Positions 1 to 5,460 of a stretch of 6,634 nucleotides of DNA are shown here, in pieces; the stretch's first letter is position 1; each line of letters begins with the position of its first letter. The notes beneath the pieces were generated by a model. It was given only the letters and a program-made list of their open reading frames with translations, made no database searches and was not told where the DNA came from. The translations under genes were made by a program, and so were the position numbers. Source of the stretch: Ruminococcaceae bacterium UBA5396 (GTDB taxonomy: Bacteria; Bacillota; Clostridia; Oscillospirales; Acutalibacteraceae); NCBI GenBank assembly GCA_002410715.1, contig DHOG01000125.1, forward strand, positions 47,766 through 54,399, in the 5' to 3' direction.

Positions 1-1
1 T

Positions 2-37
2 GGTGATGCCGGTGACCGTATTTTTGGAACAAAATAG
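2..37 (+). CDS. Possible C-terminal tail of an upstream gene (partial, unidentified)
   Basis: Reading from base 2 gives an open frame ending GDAGDRIFGTK and a TAG stop at 35-37, three bases before the phosphoesterase ATG. The alternative frame from base 3 is also open and ends at a TGA (42-44) that overlaps the same ATG as ATGA. Either would place an upstream gene in one transcription unit with the phosphoesterase. The frame 2 peptide looks more like a natural glycine-rich hydrophilic tail, but with about a dozen codons neither the frame nor the family can be settled. Confidence 0.3.
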   Translation, partial: GDAGDRIFGTK

Positions 38-40
38 GAT

Positions 41-844
41 ATGAAGAAAAACAAGCGAAATATACTGTTGCCCGCGATTGCGGCAAGTCTAGCCGGTATC
101 GGTCTTTACGCCGACAACAAAAGGGTGAACATTGAAGAAATACCGATTAAGCTAAACGGGCTACCCGATGCGTTTAACGGCTTTCGCATTGCCCATATAT
201 CTGATTTGCATTTGCCCAACTGTGTCCGTAGTCCGCAAAAATTGTCAGAATTGGTTCGGAAGATTCGCCCTGACATGATTGCGTTGACAGGGGATTTGGT
301 GGATAGATTCAGCTATTTTGACGCTGACGGGCTGCAATTGGTTGCTGCCAAACTGGCTGATATCGCGCCATGCTATGCGGTGATCGGTAACCACGAGGTA
401 AAGTCCGGGGTTGTCAATGAATGGACAAATATTCTAAGACAATCCGGAGTTACCGTGCTGAATGTGAATCCGGTATGTATACAGCGGGGTGAATCGAAAA
501 TCGCTCTTCGGGGCTTGCCGGATGGCAGCACTGCCGGATTATTCAGATTGGGCAGCAGCGGGCTTACCGAAATTGTGCTTTCGCATTATCCCGAAAATAT
601 GCAGCAGTATGCCAGTGCAGGTTTGCAGCTGGTTTTAGCAGGTCATGCCCATGGAGGGCAGTGGCGGTTGGGGGGCAAAGGTCTGATCTCGCCCGGGGAG
701 GGACTGTTCCCGAAATTTACAAACGGGCTATACACCCAAAATGGTACGCAGATGGTGGTAAGCCGCGGTCTTAGAAGAGGGGTACCTGTCCGCATATTCA
801 ACGCCCCTCATTTGCCTGTGGTTGTTCTCTATAGCAACGTATGA
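41..844 (+). CDS. Membrane-anchored metallophosphoesterase, YkuE/YaeI-like
   Basis: A calcineurin-like binuclear-metal phosphoesterase of 267 residues, a usual length for the YkuE/YaeI group. The full set of metal-binding motifs is visible: SDLHL with D55 and H57, GDLVD with D85, GNHE with N117 and H118, SHYPE with H182, and GHAHGGQ with H202 and H204, so the enzyme should be active. Residues 1-24 are basic then hydrophobic (a KKNKR start followed by a LLPAIAASLAGIGL stretch), which fits a signal anchor with the catalytic domain outside the membrane. Known relatives hydrolyse phosphodiesters or pyrophosphates of lipid or cell-envelope precursors, but the substrate cannot be read from the sequence. 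The ATG has only a weak ribosome site (AGGA close to the start), and a stop codon overlaps or lies just before it, so translational coupling to an upstream gene is likely. A strong hairpin terminator follows. Confidence 0.93.
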   Translation: MKKNKRNILLPAIAASLAGIGLYADNKRVNIEEIPIKLNGLPDAFNGFRIAHISDLHLPNCVRSPQKLSELVRKIRPDMIALTGDLVDRFSYFDADGLQLVAAKLADIAPCYAVIGNHEVKSGVVNEWTNILRQSGVTVLNVNPVCIQRGESKIALRGLPDGSTAGLFRLGSSGLTEIVLSHYPENMQQYASAGLQLVLAGHAHGGQWRLGGKGLISPGEGLFPKFTNGLYTQNGTQMVVSRGLRRGVPVRIFNAPHLPVVVLYSNV

Positions 845-913
845 TTGTGACGGTTCATATTACCTATATAAACAGTCATCTATCTGTTTTTGGTACTTTC
901 TAATATAAGCATA

Positions 914-952
914 GGGGGCGGTAAAATGAAATTCATTTTACCGCCCCCTTTT
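914..952. terminator. Strong rho-independent terminator, probably bidirectional
   Basis: A perfect 17-bp inverted repeat (914-930 against 932-948) begins with GGGGGCGG and closes on an AAATT turn. It is followed by TTTT at 949-952 on the + strand. It sits between the stop codons of two convergent genes (844 and 963). On the - strand the hairpin is followed by a T-rich run (TATGCTTATATTA), so it can plausibly end both transcripts. Confidence 0.9.
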
Positions 953-962
953 AACTAGAAGT

Positions 963-1907
963 TTAATCCTTATGCTCAGGCCCGTTTGTGATGTTTTGTG
1001 CATCTATTTCCTGTCTGATATGTCTGCTTTTTTTGATTGATTTGCGAGTTGCAAAAGCAACTATAAGTGCAATTGCGGCAAGAATCAGCAGGTAGGGAGA
1101 AGCGCTGATAATCCAGATAAACAGCCTGCGGGCGCCTTTCCCAATTGAAGACAGGTTTTTGGAAATGTTGTTTCCGATTTCCTGCCACATGGAAAGCTTT
1201 TCGGTCGGCGTAACACGCTCTACTTCGTAAACATTCATGGTAACGGTACTGTAATCGATTAAATCATCATATGTACGAAGCTTTGATTCATAGGATTCCA
1301 GCTCGTAACGTACATCGGTCAAATGATTTTGAATTGTAAGGATATCATTTAGATTGTCGGCCTTCTTTAGGAGTGCAAGCAAGCTTTCGTGTTCGGTTCT
1401 AAGCGCTTTTATGTGGCTTTGAATATCCACATAATCCATTGTCACATCCTGTGTACCTTCCGTCCTCGATGTGACATTACCGAGAGAAGAAATATTGCCT
1501 GTAAAGCTGTCTAATTTATCCGCCGGAATACGTATCACAATGCTTGCCCTACGATCAGAATCCACCTTATAACTGTTGCCGTTTATATCGGACTTTTGAA
1601 TGAATCCGCCGCACTTGCTGATTTCGATGTCAAGGTTTTGCATGAACTTGTCGAATTCTCTGGTTTCAATGGTCAAAGTTACATCTTTAATCAACTTGCG
1701 TGTTTTAAGGTCTTTGTTTGTGTTTTCGGATAGCTGTTTAGCACCTTTAGAGTCGGATACATCTTTTGCCAAACCATCCTCTTCTGCGTACTCATATTCG
1801 GAGTTTACTCCTCTGTTGTCCATACTGCCGGGCATTCTACTGCTGCAAGCAGTTACCAGCAGGCACAATGCCGCAAAGAGACAAATAGGCAACAATTTCC
1901 TTTTCAA
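963..1907 (-). CDS. DUF4349 domain lipoprotein with C-terminal membrane helix
   Basis: With the TTG start at 1907 the protein has 314 residues. It begins with a lipoprotein signal peptide: a basic MKRK start, a hydrophobic LLPICLFAALCLLVTAC segment, and lipidation expected at C21. Residues about 22-65 are a polar, low-complexity linker. Residues about 70-230 match the DUF4349 pattern: a KLIKDVTLTIET strand, a GGFIQKSDINGNSY segment, then a helical, probably coiled-coil stretch at about 160-215, ending in STVTMNVYEVE. A single membrane helix lies near 262-287 (RLFIWIISASPYLLILAAIAL), with a basic cytoplasmic tail. The protein should therefore be tethered at both ends, with most of it outside the cell. 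The family's molecular role is unknown; a cell-surface function is inferred. The TTG is preferred over an ATG 20 codons upstream because it has a good ribosome site, opens directly into the signal peptide, and the ATG lies inside the predicted -10 box. The gene is divergent from the LytTR operon. Confidence 0.88.
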   Translation of the reverse strand: MKRKLLPICLFAALCLLVTACSSRMPGSMDNRGVNSEYEYAEEDGLAKDVSDSKGAKQLSENTNKDLKTRKLIKDVTLTIETREFDKFMQNLDIEISKCGGFIQKSDINGNSYKVDSDRRASIVIRIPADKLDSFTGNISSLGNVTSRTEGTQDVTMDYVDIQSHIKALRTEHESLLALLKKADNLNDILTIQNHLTDVRYELESYESKLRTYDDLIDYSTVTMNVYEVERVTPTEKLSMWQEIGNNISKNLSSIGKGARRLFIWIISASPYLLILAAIALIVAFATRKSIKKSRHIRQEIDAQNITNGPEHKD

Positions 1908-1915
1908 TACAGCGA

Positions 1916-1922
1916 CCCCCTT
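1916..1922 (-). promoter_or_regulatory. Ribosome binding site fixing the TTG start of the DUF4349 gene
   Basis: On the - strand AAGGGGG lies 8 bases before the TTG at 1907-1905. It decides the start in favour of TTG, because the upstream in-frame ATG at 1967 has no comparable site. Confidence 0.75.
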
Positions 1923-1962
1923 AATTGTTAATAAAGTAAAATGGTAATGGTGTCTATAGAGT

Positions 1963-1991
1963 ATCATATCACATAATTTAATCTATTTCAC
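1963..1991 (-). promoter_or_regulatory. Candidate sigma-A promoter for the DUF4349 gene
   Basis: On the - strand an extended -10, TGATATGAT (1971-1963), is preceded after a 17-base spacer by GTGAAA (1991-1986), a 4/6 match to TTGACA. Transcription would begin near 1956, about 50 bases before the TTG start. The longer reading frame's ATG would lie within the -10 and could not be transcribed from this promoter. Predicted from the motifs only. Confidence 0.55.
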
Positions 1992-2000
1992 TAAATAATA

Positions 2001-2034
2001 TACCGCTTAGCGGTTTCTGATTACCTGTTAGCCG
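2001..2034 (+). repeat. 21-bp-phased direct repeat, candidate LytTR operator
   Basis: TACCGCTTAGCGG (2001-2013) and TACCTGTTAGCCG (2022-2034) match at 10 of 13 positions and are offset by exactly 21 bases, two helical turns. The first copy is also part of a 13-base palindrome (ACCGCT-T-AGCGGT, 2002-2014). The pair ends 7 bases upstream of the -35 of the LytTR gene and starts 10 bases upstream of the -35 of the divergent DUF4349 gene. LytTR proteins are known to bind pairs of short direct repeats about two turns apart, so autoregulation is a reasonable inference. The repeat matches the published LytTR consensus only partly. Confidence 0.5.
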
Positions 2035-2041
2035 AAATCCC

Positions 2042-2070
2042 TTTAAAAATAAATAAGCAGTTGCTATAAT
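2042..2070 (+). promoter_or_regulatory. Candidate sigma-A promoter for the LytTR operon
   Basis: TTTAAA (2042-2047, 4/6 to the -35 consensus), a 17-base spacer, and a perfect TATAAT at 2065-2070 preceded by the extended -10 bases TGC. Transcription would start near 2077, leaving a very short leader before the ribosome site AGAGGTGA (2079-2086) and the GTG start at 2091. The phased repeat lies just upstream, where an activator would sit. Confidence 0.65.
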
Positions 2071-2090
2071 ATTGTAACAGAGGTGATTGG

Positions 2091-2549
2091 GTGAGGATAC
2101 GCATTGAAGTGGTGGATGATCTGACGGAGGATGAAGTGCTGATTCGCTGCAGTCGGGTGAATGACACAGTTAATAAAATACATCATTTTATATTGGAACA
2201 GTCTCAATCCGGGTCTAAACTCATATTTTATAAGCAAAATCAGGAGTTTTATATTCTACTTGAAGAGGTATTATTTTTTGAAACCGATGGGGAACAGGTA
2301 TACGCGCATACCAAAAATGATTCCTATCGTATCAAATACCGGCTTTATGAGTTGGAGGAGATTCTGCCGAAATGTTTTGTGCGTGCAGCCAAATCAACCA
2401 TAATTAACATAACACACATATATTCAATTACGCGGAATCTTACATCATCCAGTCTGGTACGATTTATTAACAGTCATAAACAAGTATACGTGTCAAGGCG
2501 CTATTATCAGGGGTTGAAACAGCGCATGAATGAAAGGAGATCTATATGA
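2091..2549 (+). CDS. Stand-alone LytTR-family DNA-binding regulator
   Basis: A 152-residue transcription factor whose residues about 43-147 form a LytTR DNA-binding domain. Typical family features are visible: EEVLFFETDGEQVYAHT (59-74), the KCFVRAAKSTIINITHI segment (94-110) that corresponds to the usual F-x-R-x-x-K-S-x-x-V-N motif, and the closing VSRRYYQGLKQRM (134-146). The first 40 residues are short, and there is no receiver domain with a phosphorylatable aspartate, so this is not a classical response regulator. In Bacillota, LytTR proteins of this size often pair with a small membrane protein encoded next door that controls their activity, and the next gene fits that arrangement. The GTG start is supported by AGAGGTGA at good spacing and by the promoter just upstream. 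The stop overlaps the next start as ATGA. The target genes are unknown; the phased repeat upstream suggests self-regulation and possibly control of the divergent DUF4349 gene. Confidence 0.92.
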   Translation: MRIRIEVVDDLTEDEVLIRCSRVNDTVNKIHHFILEQSQSGSKLIFYKQNQEFYILLEEVLFFETDGEQVYAHTKNDSYRIKYRLYELEEILPKCFVRAAKSTIINITHIYSITRNLTSSSLVRFINSHKQVYVSRRYYQGLKQRMNERRSI

Positions 2550-3259
2550 AAAGCAAAAATTGGTTTTGGGGGATTTTATTTTTACTATCTGCTATCTTTG
2601 TGATTGCTAGTCAAGTGGATTCATTTAAGCGGATCGGTTTACTGAGCTATATTGCAACAGCGCTTTTGCTGGTTCTCGCTGGAATAAGTTTGTTTGACCT
2701 CAATTTTTTCGGCGCTTTTATTCCCCTTGCCTTTATCTACATGATTTTTCAGCAGCCACTTGGTATGGTTAGAATTTCGGCCTGGCTGCTGCTATTTGCG
2801 GCGGTGCTCACAAGCATTGGATTTAGCATCCTCTTCCGCAGACATCCCAAGCACAAAGCTATTCGCTGCTGCAAGGGCAATGACAAAGGGAAATTCAGCT
2901 ATGCATCTGATAAAATGGATGGAAACTTGGTTTATGCAAAAGTTTCCTTCGGATCATCTAGTAAATATGTCCACTCGGATTGTCTTAAAAGTGGAGAATT
3001 TCATGTTTCCTTTGGATTTATGGAGGTGTATTTTGACCAGGCTCAGCTAAGCCCGGAGGGTGCGGAGGTTTTTGTTGACGTCAGCTTTGGTGCAATTGAG
3101 CTTTATATTCCCAGACACTGGAATGTAGAGAATAATGTTCACGCCAGTCTTGGCGGGGTGGAAGAGGCAAGGCGGTTTAATAATGCATCCGAAAATTCCC
3201 CCAAACTAACCCTTACCGGCAATGTCTCTCTTGGCGGATTGGAAATCAATTACATTTAG
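2546..3259 (+). CDS. LiaF-like four-helix membrane protein (LiaF/YvqF family)
   Basis: A 237-residue protein with four predicted membrane helices at about 8-24, 29-50, 53-71 and 77-97, then a basic RRHPKHK stretch and a soluble C-terminal domain (about 125-237). That domain is made of repeating beta-rich units marked by VSFG or SLGG turns at 133, 154, 179, 200 and 227, the pattern of the LiaF/YvqF C-terminal domain. In Bacillus subtilis LiaF inhibits the LiaRS cell-envelope stress system; here the neighbour is a LytTR protein instead of a histidine kinase and response regulator. The ATG has a strong ribosome site, AAAGGAGA (2533-2540), and overlaps the LytTR stop by four bases, so the two proteins are probably made together. 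I infer that it senses the membrane state and controls the LytTR protein. No clear hairpin terminator follows. Confidence 0.85.
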   Translation: MKSKNWFWGILFLLSAIFVIASQVDSFKRIGLLSYIATALLLVLAGISLFDLNFFGAFIPLAFIYMIFQQPLGMVRISAWLLLFAAVLTSIGFSILFRRHPKHKAIRCCKGNDKGKFSYASDKMDGNLVYAKVSFGSSSKYVHSDCLKSGEFHVSFGFMEVYFDQAQLSPEGAEVFVDVSFGAIELYIPRHWNVENNVHASLGGVEEARRFNNASENSPKLTLTGNVSLGGLEINYI

Positions 3260-3296
3260 AACTTATTATTAGGATACCACTTTGCCTTACATTTTG

Positions 3297-3305
3297 TGTT
3301 ATAAT
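3297..3305 (+). promoter_or_regulatory. Candidate extended -10 promoter for the reductase operon
   Basis: TGTTATAAT gives a perfect -10 with the extended TG element. No good -35 exists at 16-18 bases (the nearby TTGCCT at 3282-3287 is only 12 bases away), so the extended -10 probably carries recognition. Transcription would start near 3312, giving a leader of about 70 bases. The leader shows no riboswitch consensus I recognise. Confidence 0.5.
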
Positions 3306-3317
3306 ATTTGCAACTAT

Positions 3318-3334
3318 GGATTATTATAAAATCC
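3318..3334 (+). repeat. Imperfect palindrome at the reductase operon transcription start
   Basis: GGATT (3318-3322) and AATCC (3330-3334) form 5-base arms around an AT-rich 7-base centre, about 6-22 bases after the predicted transcription start. A repressor bound here would block the promoter. Arms this short in an AT-rich region could be chance. Confidence 0.25.
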
Positions 3335-3380
3335 GAGCGTTTTAATTCAAGGATATTAAAATAGAATTGAGGGGTTTCAG

Positions 3381-4508
3381 GTGGAATACAGAAGTATTGA
3401 AAAGCTGGGAATATCGGTTTCGCTGCTGGGTTATGGATGTATGAGATTTCCTACAAAGAAAGACGGTACGATAGACAGTGACGAGGCTGAAAAGCTTTTG
3501 GATCTAGCATATAAAAACGGAGTAAATTATTTTGATACCGCATATCCTTATCATGGCGGAGAAAGTGAGCCTTTTGTAGGCAAAGCGCTTTCCAAATATG
3601 AACGGAGCAGTTTTTATCTCGCAACCAAGCTTCCCGCATGGCAGATAAAAAGTCTTGATGATGCCAAACGCATCTTTCATGAGCAGCTTGAAAGGCTGGG
3701 AATGGAATATATAGATTTTTATCTGATTCACTCACTACATAAAAAGACATGGGATAAGATGGTGGAGCTTGGAATACCCGAATTCTGTGAAGAGCTAAAA
3801 GAACAAGGAAAAATCAGGTATATTGGATTTTCTTTCCATGATGAATATAAGGTGTTTGAAGAAATCCTTACATATAGACCATGGGATTTTTGTCAAATAC
3901 AGCTTAATTACATGGATACCGAAGAACAGGCGGGTATGAAGGGCTACCATTTGGCCGAAAGTTTTGGAATTCCTGTTATCGTGATGGAACCGATAAAGGG
4001 CGGTCAGCTTGCATCACTACCCGATGAAATATCGGATGAGCTGCGAAAAGCCGACCCGAATGCTTCCAATGCATCATGGGCACTCAGATGGGTGGGAAGC
4101 CTGCCCAATGTAAGGGTGATCCTCAGCGGAATGTCTGCGATTGAACAGGTACAGGATAACCTGAAAACCTTTGAAAGTCCCAACCCGTTAAACCCATATG
4201 AGCAGCAGCTTATTTCAAGGGTGTCTGAGATGATGAACAGCAGAGTGAACAACGGATGTACGGGCTGCAACTATTGCATGCCGTGTCCAAAAGGCGTGAA
4301 TATTCCGTTCAATTTCCGAATCTGGAATACATACGGCGTCTATCAGAATGCAGGTTCGGCAAGGTGGCAGTGGAAACATGAAATCGACGATTCGCAAAAA
4401 GCAATACATTGTGTATCATGCGGACTGTGTGAAAAGGCATGTCCGCAAAAAATTGAGATCCGAAAGGATTTAAAGAAGCTTCAAATTGAGCTTGACACTC
4501 TTGGATAA
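3381..4508 (+). CDS. Aldo/keto reductase with C-terminal two-[4Fe-4S] ferredoxin domain
   Basis: A 375-residue oxidoreductase of the COG1453 type. Residues 1-265 form an aldo/keto reductase barrel with the catalytic tetrad visible: D52, Y57 (in FDTAYPYHGG; Y55 is the alternative), K83 (LATKLP) and H117 (YLIHS). Residues about 285-360 carry eight cysteines in two clusters: C293, C296, C299, C302-Pro and C344, C347, C350, C354-Pro, the pattern for two [4Fe-4S] centres. Enzymes of this type are common in strict anaerobes; the ferredoxin tail suggests that electrons pass to or from ferredoxin or another Fe-S partner as well as, or instead of, NAD(P)H. The substrate is unknown. The GTG start has a GAGGGG ribosome site at 3369-3374. 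It is the first gene of an operon, 21 bases ahead of the ECF S component gene, hinting that it may modify or regenerate the imported compound or a cofactor made from it. Confidence 0.93.
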   Translation: MEYRSIEKLGISVSLLGYGCMRFPTKKDGTIDSDEAEKLLDLAYKNGVNYFDTAYPYHGGESEPFVGKALSKYERSSFYLATKLPAWQIKSLDDAKRIFHEQLERLGMEYIDFYLIHSLHKKTWDKMVELGIPEFCEELKEQGKIRYIGFSFHDEYKVFEEILTYRPWDFCQIQLNYMDTEEQAGMKGYHLAESFGIPVIVMEPIKGGQLASLPDEISDELRKADPNASNASWALRWVGSLPNVRVILSGMSAIEQVQDNLKTFESPNPLNPYEQQLISRVSEMMNSRVNNGCTGCNYCMPCPKGVNIPFNFRIWNTYGVYQNAGSARWQWKHEIDDSQKAIHCVSCGLCEKACPQKIEIRKDLKKLQIELDTLG

Positions 4509-4529
4509 AACGGAAAGGCATTGATTTCT

Positions 4530-5093
4530 ATGATACGTGTAAGGAAAGTAACAATCGGAGGGCTTTTTATAGCTTTATCCGTATTAATTCCGCAGGTGTT
4601 TCATCTGTTAGGTTCTGCCCAGCTTGGAAAGCTGCTTCTGCCGATGCATTTGCCGGTTCTTCTCGGCGGTTTTATACTGGGTCCGGTATTCGGATTAATT
4701 GTTGGCGCCGCGGCTCCTTTATTAAGTACAATTTTAACGGGTATGCCGGCTTTTGAGCGGCTGCCGTTTATGGTAATTGAGCTTGCGGCATATGGTTTTA
4801 TAAGTGGCCTTGCCTATCGGACTCTGAGTTTTCGAAAGAGAAAGTTTGGGGTTATCATATCACTTGTAATTGCAATGTTTCTTGGAAGAGTGATTTACGC
4901 TCTTGCTCTGTTTATTGCTGCGGACTTTCTTCATATGACCGGAATTGGCGCTTCTGCGGTGCTGGAGTCGGTAATAACCGGTATATTCGGGATTATTATA
5001 CAGCTACTACTTATCCCGTCTTTGATATTTGTCCTAGAGAGGAGTGGTTATTATGACAAGGTCACTGGAGAAGGCAAAAAGAATGTTACATGA
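4530..5093 (+). CDS. ECF transporter S component (substrate-binding membrane subunit)
   Basis: A 187-residue, very hydrophobic protein with about six membrane segments (roughly 8-27, 39-60, 62-73, 80-98, 107-131 and 146-170) and short basic loops. The LGKLLLPMHLPVLLGGF region (32-48), the following GPVFGLIVGAAAPLLSTILTG segment and FMVIELAAYGFISGLAYR (80-97) are typical of energy-coupling-factor S components (PF12822-like). Such proteins capture vitamins, their precursors or similar small molecules and depend on an EcfA/A'/T module. No such module lies in this window, so a shared one elsewhere is expected. The substrate cannot be assigned. The ATG at 4530 is chosen because GGAAAGG (4512-4518) is 11 bases upstream; a TTG at 4521 in the same frame is only 2 bases from that site. 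The 3' end overlaps the DUF1893 gene by 41 bases. Confidence 0.87.
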   Translation: MIRVRKVTIGGLFIALSVLIPQVFHLLGSAQLGKLLLPMHLPVLLGGFILGPVFGLIVGAAAPLLSTILTGMPAFERLPFMVIELAAYGFISGLAYRTLSFRKRKFGVIISLVIAMFLGRVIYALALFIAADFLHMTGIGASAVLESVITGIFGIIIQLLLIPSLIFVLERSGYYDKVTGEGKKNVT

Positions 5094-5460
5094 CGGTGAT
5101 TATACTTTTGTAATGATAAGCAATGGAAAAGAATTTGTATCAACACAAACGGGAATCGCACCGTTGCTTTCAATTTTGAAGAATTCACCGGAATTAATGA
5201 AAGGCGCTTCAGCGGCGGATAAGGTGATAGGAAAAGCAGCTGCCTTGCTGCTTTTATACGGAGAAGTACGTGAAATATATGCGGACACAGTCAGTAAACA
5301 TGCCCTTTCTTTACTCAGTCAGGCAGGGGTTACGCTGCATTATGGTGAGACGGCGCCCTTTATTATGAACAAAAACGGAACGGGAATATGTCCAATGGAG
5401 CAGCGTGTTTTAGAAATTAGCGATCCCGTTATATGCTATGAAGTGCTGTCAAATTTATGA
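5053..5460 (+). CDS. DUF1893 (TM1506-like) protein, deaminase-like fold
   Basis: A 135-residue soluble protein of the DUF1893 family, whose structural prototype is Thermotoga maritima TM1506, reported to have a cytidine-deaminase-like fold. Conserved-looking parts are LEKAKRMLHDGDYTFVMISNG (start), DKVIGKAAALLL (56-67), and GICPMEQ (111-117) with C113 and E116. No complete zinc-binding H/C-x-E plus P-C-x-x-C pair as in true cytidine deaminases is present, so catalysis is uncertain. The ATG at 5053 is preferred because AGAGAGGAG (5036-5044) is 8 bases upstream; the GTG at 5044 overlaps that site. The gene starts inside the ECF S component gene, so the two are probably translated together and functionally linked, perhaps in handling the imported molecule. 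The stop overlaps the end of the convergent regulator gene. Confidence 0.88.
   Translation: MTRSLEKAKRMLHDGDYTFVMISNGKEFVSTQTGIAPLLSILKNSPELMKGASAADKVIGKAAALLLLYGEVREIYADTVSKHALSLLSQAGVTLHYGETAPFIMNKNGTGICPMEQRVLEISDPVICYEVLSNL

Noticed and set aside
1600..1947. 115-codon open frame on the + strand
   Set aside because: Lies antisense within the well-supported DUF4349 gene; no ribosome site or recognisable domain.
1908..1967. A 20-codon N-terminal extension of the DUF4349 gene starting at the ATG at 1967
   Set aside because: It precedes a clean lipoprotein signal peptide, lacks a ribosome site, and its ATG lies inside the predicted -10 box. The TTG at 1907 has AAGGGGG at 8-base spacing.
3260..3380. 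Possible riboswitch in the leader of the reductase/ECF operon
   Set aside because: The transcribed leader is only about 70 bases, AT-rich, and shows no consensus I recognise for TPP, FMN, cobalamin, preQ1, purine or folate riboswitches.
3451..3750. 99-codon open frame on the - strand (and a second one at 3504-3731)
   Set aside because: Both are shadows inside the aldo/keto reductase coding region, whose catalytic residues are intact in the + frame.
4509..4529. Separate promoter or riboswitch for the ECF S component gene
   Set aside because: Only 21 bases separate it from the reductase stop, leaving room for the ribosome site only; the gene is most simply part of the reductase operon.
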